Origin: Dacryopinax spathularia
Lineage: Eukaryota > Basidiomycota > Dacrymycetes > Dacrymycetales > Dacrymycetaceae
Length of the DNA: 64,000 nucleotides
Assembly: GCA_037974965.1 (NCBI GenBank)
Contig: JBBPFI010000009.1
Location: 1,240,001-1,304,000, forward strand
Direction: 5' to 3'
A program made the translations under genes and the position numbers. This document shows positions 1 to 11,448 of this stretch, one piece after another (within the stretch, counting starts at the first letter, position 1; every line of letters begins with the position of its first letter). The notes beneath the pieces were generated by a model. It did not search any database, was not told the DNA's origin, and saw nothing but the letters and a program-made list of their open reading frames with translations.

Positions 1-156
1 AGAAAGATTACACATTGATTTTGCAAAGGTTCCATTCCGTCACACCAGCGGCAGGAAAGACTCCACAATGCAAGAAATGGCGCTATGGGTTCTACGTCGT
101 GAAAAGCTCCTGGCGTTCGAGTCATTGGTGTTGTGGAGCTCGGGTGACAATCACCG

Positions 157-1010
157 GTGGTCTTCGTGGCGTGGGTGCTGATCAACTGCATAGGGAAAGG
201 TTTTCGGTCCTCCCCTGGGCCATCCTCCCGTCCACATCCACTCGCATTCGGTTACCAGTTGGCGAAGGCACCTGAATTGCGGTCCGTCAGTCTTGCAGAG
301 GTCGTCGACCCAGATTCTTGGGGTTGCGTGCATTTCCTCCACGCATTGAGGGACTTCGCAACAAGGCAACGCAAGGCACAACACCGCTCGAACAATAACG
401 CCCCTTCCCTTCCGGACATGCGCGCTTTACCCATGTCTGTGTGGATCAAGTGCAGATTCTCGGGTCCCACGTTAAAAGATGGTTGTCCTGATCACATTTC
501 CATCGTTTCCTGCTACCGCGCGCGCTCCAGCAGCGAGCGAAGGGTAAAGAAAGCGAGAGACGCACGGTTTGATTACGTGCTTGTTGACCCAGAAAGGAAG
601 GGCGGGTATGATTTACTCTGTAAGCACACTATTGTTCGGCTGAGTTCAGAACTCAAGCGTCCCGGGCAGCTTTGCGCATCGCACGTTTGAAGCTTATTTT
701 TGAACTGCATCCCGACGCCAGTACCATCCTTTTCGGAGTAAAGTCGAGAGGACCACTGGCGTACGTGGAATGGTTTTCGCCTCCCTCGGACCCGTCTGTG
801 GAACCCTCCGGCATGAGTAGGGTGACTCCATGCCTCACGGAGAGAGGTCAACAGCTCGCGTCAGTCATAGAGCTGGACCGTGTGAGGAGGAACTGCATGC
901 TGCAGCCGACCGGAGAGAACGGAGGGGTTGATTCGGGAAAAACAGAGTATTTCGTGAACCCCTACCAGGACAGGCAGCTGTTCTGCATGGCGGAGGCGCG
1001 CTTGGCATGA
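157..1010 (+). CDS. 3' part of a Plavaka-type transposon-associated protein (partial)
   Basis: Two exons can be joined: one open frame reaching 619, a 50-nt GTAAGC...CAG intron (620-669), then 670-1010 with a TGA stop. The joined frame reads ARFDYVLVD followed by LRIARLKLIFELH, then AYVEWFS, ASVIELDRVRRN and VNPYQDRQLF. From memory, this order of short motifs (FD.VLV, R.A+++.IF.L, AYVEWF, S+I..+.+.R, VNP..D) is the C-terminal signature of large proteins found with Plavaka-like (KDZ-related) DNA transposons in Agaricomycetes. The 5' part lies outside the window, and the first 150-200 nt are not resolved (another intron is likely). The frame is open and the intron clean, so this end is not obviously decayed. 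I see no terminal inverted repeat or target-site duplication downstream. The family assignment is recall, not a search. Confidence 0.45.
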
Positions 1011-1149
1011 ACGTTCCCGTTCGTTACCTGGCTTTGACTGGAAGCATCGTTGGGCTTTGACGGCAACGGGTTTCTGAATGTCGCATCTCGCAAATCCAAA
1101 TGCTATGCTTGCTTAATGTTCCAGGTCTTGAAATGCGCGGAGCCGTCCG

Positions 1150-1262
1150 CTCCCAGGGCAGGTGTGGGGGGTCACCTCCAATGTCCATTTTGGGGGGCGG
1201 AGCTCGTGTCCACTCCCAGGGCAGGTGTGGGGGTCACCTCCATTGTCCATTTTTGGGGTGGA
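1150..1262. repeat. Tandem duplication of about 63 bp
   Basis: Two adjacent copies each begin CTCCCAGGGCAGGTGTGGGG, continue with GTCACCTCCA(A/T)TGTCCATTTT and end in a G-run; the second copy starts at 1213 and is a few bases shorter. They differ by single bases and G-tract length, which suggests a recent or slippage-maintained duplication. The repeat lies between the transposon-associated tail (ends 1010) and the next gene (starts 1719). Confidence 0.85.
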
Positions 1263-1718
1263 TCCCGAGTCTGCCTCCGGATACTCATGACGTAATTTCA
1301 GGGCTCAACCACCCCCGGCTAAAGGGTAAATGCTCTCATTTGTCCTTTCTAGGCATATCTAGAGCACAGCCTTTTGGTGTTTGACACCAGCATCCGCATC
1401 CGCACTAGAAACCGTTTGGGTGGGTCAACCATGTGGTCGGCAGCACAGCTGAATAGGAGTGGAGTTTGCATTTGCTCCCGCACAGATACGTTGTCCCTGT
1501 CGACCACGAAGCTCATAATCCGGCCCAGCGCCAGTCTACCCAAGCACCGTCATCATCAAACGCAACCAGCCTCCGCTTGACAATAAGCAACTATTGTTCT
1601 GGAGAAGTCTGAAATATCAATCAAGCGTTCCCACATCCCCTACCGCAGTCTTTCTGGCAAGCTTTGAGTGCTCGCACTCCACTCCTGCAAGGAACGTCGC
1701 TCTATCTAGCGAGCCACG
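1263..1718. other. Intergenic, no gene seen
   Basis: No convincing exon on either strand. It holds the 5' flank of the orphan gene that starts at 1719. I see no clear TATA box. Confidence 0.5.
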
Positions 1719-3868
1719 ATGGGAGGACAGAGCAGGAGACGTCCTGCTTCCATTGGAACGAAGACATTATCCTCGGTCGCTCATTTGAAGCGCGGCAAAG
1801 GAGCACTGGCATATCACTCTATCAAAGTCTCGACAAATGTGACTCCCACCACGAAGCGGCCCTTCCGCCGCAACGGTGCTCGCACTGATAGCGGCGTCGC
1901 AGAAGGGAGTGGAGAGGCGGATGTTTCTGCGGCGGTTCTCGTGATCAAGGATAAACTGCGGATTGTATCCCCACCGTCGTCCGGCCAAATAACCTGGATG
2001 TTCCACGCTGGTGGTTTTGCATTCCGCGGCACTCTCGATGGGCGGGTTGAGTGCCTGAGTCTTACGACAGTAATGACGGATACGACAGACGTCCCCGACA
2101 CGCTGGTCGCCCACTGGACGCCACCCGGCCTTGCAGAAGGGATGGTCCCACTAACCGGATGTGCTGACTGCGTAGCAACTGGCTACATAACGCTTTCGGT
2201 TTCCTTCGGTTACCCCTTTGGAACCCCCGAAAACGCCCACAAGAGGACAACCGACGAGGATCATGCGGATGACCCATTGAAGGCTGGAACTTCCTGTTTC
2301 ACCGCGAACCTCATCCTGGCAAATGGCACGCTAGCCCTGCTACATCTGCGGCGGTCGTCCTCGCATGCGCTGTGCGTCACGCAGAAATGGTCTGTATGCG
2401 CGCAAATGGATGCCACCTCTTCGCTGCACATGGTCCTCTGGGAGCGCGGACTGCCTGCTATCGATCTTCTCTCGAACCCCTTCGTAAGTTAGTCCATTAC
2501 ACGAGGGTGTACCGCTAAACAAACTCCTGCTAGGAACCGACGCGGGCAAGCAAGATCATCAGGGATCTGGTTATACTCGTCAAGGTCGATCACCTAGAGG
2601 TTTTCCGATTGGAGGATGTGCAGAATATGGCGCAGACCAATGCGAAGGGACCAGTTTCTCCCGTTCTGGTCCACGATTTCGACCACGCCGTCTGGGCAGC
2701 AGACATTGTAGAACAATCCACCCTCTTCCATATCGATGGGGCAAACAACCCAGTATCGGCCTTCATCCTCGTCCGAACTCCGTTCGGCTTCCAGTTATAT
2801 CAAGCCACCCAGTCTCAGCAAGAGGAGACACCCGACATTCAGGTGCGGTGCATCGCAGAGCTGAGACGTCCGACAGATGTGTACGTCGCATCTCCACGAC
2901 TTCTCATGAACCACCGGTGTTTCATGTGGATCGAACATGATGTAATTGAAGGCACGGACGTTTGGGAGCCTTCCGAATCCTCAATCATGGTCGCTACCTT
3001 CAAGCCGGATGGTGAGACAAATTGGGTTTGCTCCCCTGCTCGTCCTGTCGTGCTCCAAGAAGATCTTGGTATCCTGACACTCTGCGATCGACTGGAGGTC
3101 GACGAGAAGAGTCAATCCATGACTGTATATCAACGATTCTCTAAATTAGCTGTCACGGGCCGGTACAGCATCCAGAAGATGGCTAAGAATCGTGCCGAAG
3201 CGGCGGAGCCGGCAAGCTTCGACGTTCCTCTCACTCATCCGCGCTTGGTTTCGAACGAGCTTGAGAGGTCCGCTGTGATCAATGATCCGATTCTCGTGAG
3301 CACGGTTTACCGGTTTAAGGCATATGCGGATTCTCACATATTTTAGGACAATGTCACAGTGTATCGAGAAAACGGCACTATTCAGGCTGGCACCCCACCA
3401 GACTTCGTCATTGAAGCCATAAGCCGGCTGCGCGATAACTGGCATGAGCCTGAGCCCGTTATGAAGCAGTACTTCTATGGATCTCAGTGGAATGGCGCAT
3501 ATATCTTCAGGAGAGGATTCGATGTGCAAGCTGCCCCCATTCTCGCAGGCTATACTGCTTCGCAAACGGCATTCCTGCTGGTTGTCTTTGCGCGTGCATG
3601 GCATTTCGCAATCATGTATGACAACTCCGAAAGTTCCGACGACATCCAGCTGCAGTACAGCCTGGAGCTGATTCCGCACGACGTTCCTGCCCTGTCGCCC
3701 AGCGTCAATCCATCGAGCAAATGGACTTCTGACCCATATGGGCGAATCAACCTGGACAACTTGCGAATGGACAAAATCAGGCGTCATCTCCGAAATCGTC
3801 TTCGGTCCGATACCGATTGGAGGCAGCTTGCTGCCATCTTCGGTCACTGGGTTTCGGTCAAGGCATGA
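1719..3868 (+). CDS. Orphan protein, three exons, 682 aa
   Basis: Exons 1719-2483, 2534-3295 and 3347-3868. Both introns (50 and 51 nt) have GTAAGT/GTGAGC donors and TAG acceptors and sit in phase 0, so the frame runs unbroken to TGA at 3866-3868. I do not recognise a catalytic domain. The N-terminal ~60 residues are basic and Ser/Thr-rich. The rest has the even spacing of aromatic and hydrophobic residues of a globular beta-rich protein; segments such as MFHAGGFAFRG, SAFILVRTPFGFQLYQ and MWIEHDVIEG look like beta strands, but a propeller fold is only a guess. No signal peptide or membrane span is evident. ATG 1719 is the first in-frame Met consistent with the coding composition; an extra 5' exon cannot be excluded. 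It converges with the orphan gene ending at 4236. Confidence 0.7.
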
Positions 3869-4235
3869 AGCCGCGTTTATTTCCATCGCCCAACTCGCAG
3901 CACGATCTTTCCATTGTACCAACAGTAAATTTCCGATTATCGCCTTGTTTCGAATCAGAAACTTTCCCCCTCTGCCGACCTCTGTCAATCCACAAGAAGG
4001 AACTTTTATTACCACCACCTCCCTAGCTACTACACGAATCGATTCTCGCCTGTATATCCGACATCGAAACGCTGCTGCAACGTGACCAGCGACCAGCGAC
4101 CCTCCAAATCCTCTAATCGGCTTCACATATACACAGCAGCTGCTTCAGCCTCAGACATCGGACCTCGGCCTCGAATATACCATCCCCGTTTCCCTCCGCA
4201 ACATCTGCCTGTCGTCTGCAGTACCTCTGCAAGCT
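3869..4235. other. 3'-3' intergenic space
   Basis: Space between two convergent genes, presumably their 3' UTRs. No coding or repeat signal seen. Confidence 0.5.
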
Positions 4236-6279
4236 CTACGCGGGTTGCGTCCCGGTCGATGAGGAAGCTTTCCCCTCTCTGGCCGCAGGGGCCGTAGCGG
4301 CGACTCCCGAGTTCTTAAGCGCGTTCTTCGCGTCCTTGAGCTCCTTTTTCTTGGCGTCGTACTTCTTGCGCCATTCATTGGGTACGGGACCGTACTTGTC
4401 CTCCATGGCTGCTATCCAGTTGTTGATGGTATCCACGTCAAAGGTCTTCACAGCGGTCCAGTTGCCCTTTTCGTCGAGATTCAGAAACTCGACTGATTGC
4501 AACAAAGACGGGAACTGCGCCTTCAGCATCATCAGGACCAGTTGGCATACGACGCAGCAAGGCATCGAGTGCGGCCGCTTCTTCAGTTTCTTGACGAAGT
4601 CGTCGATCGACTCATTGCTAGTCTCGCTGAGAAAATCGGTGGCGATAGCAATCCCCGTCTGCGGAGTGCGAAAGCTCATGATATAGAACTTCCGACCAGT
4701 CCAGCTTGCTACGGCTGCCGCTTGCGTCATTTGAAAAAGCTCTGCGGCAAGTCTTTCAAGAAGTCAGTAGGTGACCCGGACGAGATGTGGATGCTCACGT
4801 CAACCAGAAGCACGCCTCCGCGCAATTCCCAGGAGGTACGACTTGAGCAAGATCGACCTTCAATTCCAGCAAGGGTTCCACCAAGCCGTACCACGCCAAA
4901 GCAACAATGGTTCGCATGATCCACACGACCCGGTCGGAGCCAATATATTGCGCGAGTTGCTTGCAGTAGTTGGCCTGCGTGATCACCTTCGCTGAGTAGT
5001 GAGGCTTGTCTGGCCGACCTCCTCGTCTCACAGGATTGCTGCCCCCGCAAGCAATGCTGAAGCTGTTTTGGGCGGTTGGTTCGTTCCAGAAGTCGATGAT
5101 GCTGTCATCGGGGGTGTTCGCGATCGTTGCCGATATCACGTTACATCCGTTTTCGTCCTCCAGCAATCCGTCCCTCGCAAGACTCGCCCAATAGAGGATG
5201 AGGATCATCCAGGAGATGGTGTGGTCGATCGTGTTGGGCGCAAATACGGCGGAGGTGATATGAACTACAGCAGGAAATCAGCACGGAGCGCTAAGAAGCA
5301 ATTTCACGTACGGAAAGCCGTCAATATGTGCGTAATCGGGATACTAGCGCGCTGCACCGATACAACATCGACGACGACGGGCTTGGGAGGTTGGACTCCC
5401 CTCTTCTTCTTGTCTGCGGCGATGTCTGCAGCGGTTTGGCCCCCTGTACCCGAGAGAAACTGCAGAGCCTCGAGGATGTCTTCATGACCATCCAAGTTCT
5501 CAGCCAGGGATGCAGGCAGCGACGCGTGTGGAGAGTCGCCCACGACCAGTTGGTACCCGCCCTTCGTAAACTCGTGGACCGGCTTCAGCTTGGCCTTGCC
5601 TTTCCCTTTTTTGCTCCCTTTCCCCTTCACCTCGCCGGCTTTGCCCGCCGCCACAGCCGTACTCCCCGCCTCAGCCGTACTCTCCGCCACAATCGTACCC
5701 CCCGCCGCAGCCGTACTCCCCGCCTCAGCCGTACTCTCCGCCACAATCGTAACCCCCTCCGCAGCCGTGCTCCCCGCCTCAGCCGTACCCCCCGCCGCAG
5801 CCGTACTCCCCGCCTCAGCCGTACTCTCCGCCACAATCGTACTCTCCGCCACAATCGTACTCTCCGCCTCCATCGTACTCTCCGCCACAATCGTACTCTC
5901 CGCCTCCATTGTACTCTCCGCCTCCATCGTACTCTCCACCTCCATCGTACTCTCCACCTCCATCGCATGCGTGACCTCCATCGCAGGAGCGCTCTGCGTC
6001 GCAGACGCGCTCTCTGTTGCGGGCGTACTCCCCGTAGTAGTATCTGCTGGGACGTGTATTGCCGGAGTAGCCGTGGAAGCTGTAGTTACATTATGGTCGC
6101 TGTTGCCCGCGGGGCGCTCGTATACGCCTCCCTGGAGCCAACATTCCAGAAGATGTTTGGCTGCGGGATTGACGCCGATCGTCGGTTGTTGATTGAGCCA
6201 ATCCAGTTGCTGTAGAGCACTCAGCGAAGAGCTCGCAGAATAGCTACTTACTCACGTCTTTCTTTGACATACGAAACAT
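4236..6279 (-). CDS. Orphan protein with EST-rich hexapeptide repeats, 634 aa
   Basis: Four exons read leftwards: 6279-6256 (eight codons, MFRMSKKD), 6209-5312, 5264-4799 and 4752-4236. The introns are 46, 47 and 46 nt with GTGAGT, GTACGT and GTGAGC donors, and every junction restores frame (for example TAF|L and LT|LAAELFQ). Residues ~9-40 contain a compact helical segment with WLNQQPTIGVNP. Residues ~85-195 are about 18 copies of an imperfect six-residue unit, ESTMEA / ESTIVA / GSTAEA. A Lys/Gly tract (GKGSKKGKGKAK) follows. The remaining ~430 residues look globular (WMILILYWASL, FWNEPTAQNSF, SWTGRKFYIMSFRT). I recognise no family. The C-terminus is charged (KKYDAKKKELKDAKNAL) and probably helical. 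No signal peptide. The repeat tract makes long false ORFs on the other strand. Confidence 0.75.
5632..5981 (-). repeat. 18-bp tandem coding minisatellite (hexapeptide repeat)
   Basis: About 18 imperfect 18-bp units lie in frame inside the orphan gene 4236-6279. On the plus strand they alternate between CCGCCTCAGCCGTACTC- and CCGCCACAATCGTACTC-like forms. The protein units fall into three sub-types (STMEAE, STIVAE, STAEAG/STAAAGG), and neighbouring units are most alike, as expected from repeated unequal exchange. Confidence 0.9.
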
Positions 6280-6888
6280 TTCCTTAGACGCCCCGACCAT
6301 TGCTTGACGCCTTCTATAATTGCTGCTTGCAGAAGAGCAGTGGCGAGGTGAAGTCCACACTTAAGAGACGATCGGGTGACGGAGGAATGAGTGAAACCGA
6401 TGGACCCTTAGGTTGCCGCTCAAAAGGATAGCGCGTCCCGCGTGGCATACTATAGAATATGAGTGGCTGTGCAGTTCGCGTTCTCAAGATGAAGACGGCA
6501 CGCACAACCCTGTTCCACTTTAGTACATGATAATTATGCCTATTCTCGATGTCCTTATTTAAAGCTCCAAGCTACGACTTCTCGCTACACTCCACATACT
6601 TAGCCCTTGCCAACCTCAAGCTTTCTATGGACCAGACGCAGGACTTTGACAGAGCGTCGTTGGCGGATTCAAGTTGGACGCGGCATTGGATAGAGACGGT
6701 TGGGATCAAGGGTAACAGAGAAGTCCTCTGACGCTATAGCTGGTTACAGGCGGGAGGCTCGCGACGAAGATACGAACTGCGTCGGAAGGTGTATGCAGTC
6801 GTCTCGCTCCTGCATGGCTATGACATCCTGCACCTTCTATTCATGCATGCGCCTGTCTCCTACAATCCATATCTATGCTATTCACGTC
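6280..6888. other. Intergenic / promoter of the hexapeptide-repeat gene
   Basis: Lies between the end of one minus-strand gene and the start of the next. No exon recognised and no strong core-promoter motif; an ATTTAAAG stretch near 6558 is the only AT-rich candidate. Confidence 0.45.
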
Positions 6889-9800
6889 CTACAAGGCTAG
6901 GTCTTTCTTGCGTATCATATCCATGATGCGATAGAGGCGTCCCCGATCGCGCCCATGTAACCACTTCCCCCAGTATGCGTTAGTGCGGACGGGTTCAATC
7001 TGACCCATAAGGTTGAGGGAGGAAGCGATGCATGAAGTAAAAGAGATACTCGTACGCGTTCTGTCCAGCCCCTCCAACTAGACACCCTTCCGGTCCAGCG
7101 AAATGTGTCGTCGTTCGTAAGCCATGTAGCCATAGATCGCTCCAAAGCTCTGTCGGAAGCACCTCCGCCCCATGGGATTGGAAGGGTGTGGTCTCGTACC
7201 CACTCCGGTCGATGAAGGCGCGGTTTGAATTCCACAAAATCGTTGTTCTTGCTTTTCCACATACGTGCCGTCCCTGCCTGGTTAGTCAGCTACGGAAGTA
7301 GGTTGTTACGCGCCGCATACATGCAGGTCCAGAGTATGCCATGATGGTGGAACGAAACAGAGAGACGAGCATGACCACGCTTTAGGATGGAACGCCATGA
7401 TGGCATCTCCATTAACTCCGCGGCCGTAATGCTATCGTGCATTCGCTGGAAAAGTTCAGGACTCCAAGTTCCTGCCGCTAAACATACAGAGGCTATCCCT
7501 ACGTCCTGTGGCTCCTTATAGTATCACTCTAGTCCATGGCTCAAGACAGGCATTGATATGCCCGACCCTGTATGCAGAAGTCGGTACTGAGTGCAGCTCT
7601 TCGTTCCAGGCAGCTCTCTACGCGCAATATACATGCGAAGGCGATGCCATCCTGCTCTTGTAGTCCATTCATGCCCGGGCGTAAGGGTGTGTCGATCAAC
7701 GTCTCATGTATCACTTGTCGAGTCTGATAATGACAAGTACTACGATAGCTGCTTCAGAGCGAGTCACCTCGGACAGTTCAACAGGCGTACGGAGCGTCTT
7801 TCTTCCGGTAGTAGCAGTAGTTGCCGCATCAGAGCTCGCGTCTCCCGCTTATTAGCACGAGGAACTTCCGTATCCTGAACCTTAGTCAGTACGGGTAAAA
7901 TATCAGAAGGATAAGCATACCGAGTGAAAGCCCGATAGCACATGATCGAATACGACCCCACTCTCCACGCGCTTCCATGTGGAAATGCCCAGGCAGCACT
8001 GATCGATTTCCTTCAATACATTGCGCTGAATCACAACTGATTTCTGAAGCGTTGCTGGCAATGATAACGTCCGCTTGTCGTAAGCAACACTGGTATAGAC
8101 GGAATTTGTGCCGACGATGCAGGAGGGCACAGGCTCCTTGGGCAGCCGCACATGATACGCGCCCATGTGTACCCGCACGGCGATGAGCTTTTGCTGCTGC
8201 ATTGATAGAGTATCGAGTTCGTGGAGAACATGGTCTACCTAAGGCAGAGATTAACCAAGGGCAGAACACGGGAATTGAGTCGTACCCCTGCCTTCCGCCA
8301 CTTAGGACGTACCGACTCCCAAACGGTCACCATATGATTGTCCACTAGGCCACGACGCACTCCAGCCCGCTGGGAGATTGTCGCAGCCCAAACATCCCGT
8401 TCATCATCATCAACGTCGTCTCCTGCACTCGAGTAGTCGTCCGACATGACATCGAGAGTGAGGAGCGGGGACGGATCGAAGCCGTGAGCGCTGGCGAAGA
8501 GAGCGCAGGCAGCAACCCGGGCAGTCAGTTTCTTCTCAAGGTCAGTTTGGTGCAAACGAATACGCCTCTCACTCACAGCTTGACGTCGCTTGTCTCGTCG
8601 TCTCTTCTTGTTTGCTTCCTTAGCCTTGTTCCGAACCAGGGGAACATTCTGTACACGCCAGATATGCAGCAGGCTCTTCCAAGTAACGTGGAGATATAAA
8701 CTGGCCAAGGTCGGCTTGGTTATCAACACTGCATCTTCCTCGGTAAAAACGTCTTGATCGCGCCTCGCCTAGAGTATTCAGCAGATGCTCGTATCCATAA
8801 AGGTACAACGCACCCGTAAATCGTTGTATGCCATGTCTACCACCTTCGCCCGAAATTGGACATTTAAATCGCTATGAGGACCACCCTGGAAGTCGGGAAC
8901 CAGGATATGACTGTTCGTGTCATCTGCGCCATGTCCGTATTTCGGGATCACCTTGTCCCGGGAGCCCATGACAATCCAAGAGGCTCTCATAAGGCCCGAC
9001 TGGAAGCGTCAGCAGGATTCTTGATCACGAAGAGACATGCCTTACTATACAGTTCGATCTCAGTCGGGGCGGAAGCAGGCTTTCATTGGATTGTGCAGCG
9101 ACCTTCTTACGACCCCTCCGCGGCCGGGTGGGTCTGGCTTCGCCGCGGTCACCATCGTCTTCCTGATAGGAACCGGTGTCCTCATGCGATGTGTCTTCTT
9201 CACAACCGGGAAGGGGTTCTGGTGCACTAGTCCGTGATTGAGCGTGAGATGTGGTCCGAGCACTTGGACCGTCTTCTCCCTCCGCGCGGACAGCCTTCGA
9301 GCTTTTCTTAGCGGAGGAACGTCTCTTCTCCTGGTGACGCCAGGCTCGCAGCTCTTGTTTAGCCTCCTTGAGCTCCCGTGAAACTCCTTGATATCGCGTT
9401 TTGAGGTCGGCAATCTCCCTAGAATGCATTAGTGGCGACAAGCATGGACAACACACAGGACTTACTTTCTTAGCTGCATGATATCGACAGCCCTGTCTGC
9501 TTTCAGTTCTTCGAGGCCCATGCGTAGGGAACGCTCCAGCTCCTCCAGGTCTCCGCGATTCGTGGACTGGAGCTGTATTCCATTTCCGCGATCATGTGGT
9601 GCGTCGAACTCCGACTCGTCGCTATAAACTCTGCTGTTGCCACCGTTGCGGCCCATTCGCTTCCGCTGCGAGCGTTCGACAGGCCGGGTGGGCGAAGTAT
9701 CTGCTGCGTGGTTTGTCTTGGTTAAGATACCTCCACGCGATCCTCCCCGGCCCCTCTTCGATGCAAGCGGTGACTCGAATGGCGAGTTCTCGTCCTCGAC

Positions 9801-10720
9801 TTCGCTCCTTTGTTCGACAGGAAGCCGGGACGAATGGTGCGGACGCGCACCTCCTCCCATACTTGTGTGCTTTGTCTGGGTCTCCTTGGTGGTCGCGGGC
9901 ACGTCGGTAGGCACTGTGTCCGAAGGACGGCTTGTCGCAGGCGGGGCGGCGGGGCGTGCTAGTTCGTCAGATCGGCGGCGTTTGGGCGGCACCTCTTCGA
10001 CTCCCGATTGAGAGCTGACCGCACTTCTCCCGCGCTTTGCATTGGTCTTCGTGCCAGAATCATCGCTCACGTCCTTGTTGATAGAGGTAGACGCGCAAGA
10101 TGGAGGTACAGTAGTGCCCTGGGCAAGATATGAGTATATATGCGCATATTTGGGTGTAAATTGGCTTGCACGGGCCTGTTTGTGCTTCTGTGCTATGCGA
10201 ACGAACGAGATCTCCCTGAAGTTGAGTCTCGGCTTATTGATTGACGGAGCAGCGGGAGCAGGTACTTTGAAAGCCGGGACAGAAGGCCTGCGCGTGCCTG
10301 CCAGTTTATGTGTTACGTCAATACTACAATAGTCAAAAGTGCGGGCAATGACGCACTCGTTGCGAGCTTAACCACTTGCACCTTCTTCCGCTTCTTAGGA
10401 GGAGGCTTCGGTGGCCAATTTTCGGGTATGCTTGTGGTGGCTTGTGTGCTGAATTCCGAGATCGGGGAGGGAGGCGCTAGCTCTTCCGGCGTACCGAAAG
10501 CAGCATATGGGTTGAAGCCGAACAGAGGTTTTCGAGCGTTTCCGGTCGTACGCCCTCGCTTTCGGGAGGAACGATTCTGTTCCTGGTTGCCCTGCACGAA
10601 GACAACATCATCGGACGAGCTTGACAACTCGTATACGTCGGGTACCACCGTCTCGCTCGATATATGCGGGTCTGCCGCAGGACGAGAACCACGATGAGCT
10701 GAGGGCCTGGACGTCGTCAT
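6889..10720 (-). CDS. Large orphan protein, 11 exons, about 1106 aa
   Basis: Exons leftwards: 10720-10357, 10297-9466, 9418-9046, 8999-8814, 8768-8286, 8238-7921, 7880-7791, 7723-7567, 7498-7310, 7273-7056, 6999-6889. The lengths sum to a multiple of three and every junction keeps one frame; the 67-68 nt introns on either side of 7723-7567 are the least certain. Residues 1-380 are disordered and charged, with nuclear-localisation-like KKRKK, KRGRSAV and PPKRRRS. A Leu/Glu-rich coiled coil follows (RSLRMGLEELKADR, ADLKTRYQGVSRELKEAKQE). The C-terminal ~600 residues look globular and begin with RASWIVMGSRDKVIPKYG; they include SLYLHVTWKSLLHIW, a Lys/Arg tract (KEANKKRRRDKRRQ), and end in RLYRIMDMIRKKDLAL. 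It resembles orphan proteins common in Agaricomycete genomes; I know no function. It is probably nuclear, judging by its basic tracts. The start is the first ATG of the exon-1 frame. Confidence 0.7.
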
Positions 10721-11369
10721 TCTAGGGACTTGAAGTCAGGAGATCTCCTCTGTAAGCGCTGTGTGGAGGCCGGGTCCAGCGATGTCGGTTGCGTACACGG
10801 AAGAGGGATCTGGAAAGGCAAAGACCATGACACTGTCGGGTGGTGGCTGTAAGGGCCCTTGTGACCTCGGACGGACGCGCGCGCGCAGAAGGCAAGCCCC
10901 ACGATTTCCTGGGTACGGCGTGTTCAAATTAGAAAGGGTTGTACCAGATGAAGTCGGTACAAACGTCATTCGGCTCACCTCGCCCATCAGCGATGTTAAC
11001 CCTCCAATTCACCTCAATTTGGGAATATCTAAGGACCCGAGGCTGCCAGCGGAGTCGCTTCATGCGGGAGAGGCACTGGCATGTTAGAGCGGTGGTTTGA
11101 ATCGCTGTAGTGATTGTAGCAGTTGGAACAGAGGCGATCGACAGGGGACACCCTCGGAGGCTGTCGCAAGATGGGTGTCAAGATCACAAGATGGTAGGAA
11201 TTACAAGTGAATGTGCTCACACAGACCGTGCCTGCCTCGTCGCTATCGATTCCACCTCCGACAGTATCACCCTCTCTTTCCACAACCTCCCCTGTCACCT
11301 GAGGTTGCTGGGCACATGCGTTGAGCAATCAGCATTGATCTGATGCATCGTTCCCTTTAAGGACCTGTT

Positions 11370-11448
11370 GCGGACCGGAGTTCCACACCTCAGTTTGGAC
11401 GCGGACCGCGGTCCACACCTCAGTTTGGACGCGGACCTCAGGTCCGCG
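11370..11448. repeat. 30-bp tandem repeat with palindromes
   Basis: Two full units (11370-11400 and 11401-11430) share GCGGACCG.....CCACACCTCAGTTTGGAC, and a third partial unit starts at 11431. Embedded are a perfect 12-bp palindrome GGACCGCGGTCC (11403-11414) and a 17-bp near-palindrome GCGGACCTCAGGTCCGC (11431-11447). Confidence 0.85.

Noticed and set aside
3146-4126. 326-codon minus-strand ORF
   Set aside because: It lies antisense to two exons and an intron of the 1719-3868 gene, whose splicing and frame are coherent; the antisense translation has no domain.
5328-6215. Plus-strand 295- and 200-codon ORFs rich in RTLR or ASTVL repeats
   Set aside because: Shadows of the 18-bp coding repeat on the opposite strand; the minus-strand gene has proper exons on both sides of the tract.
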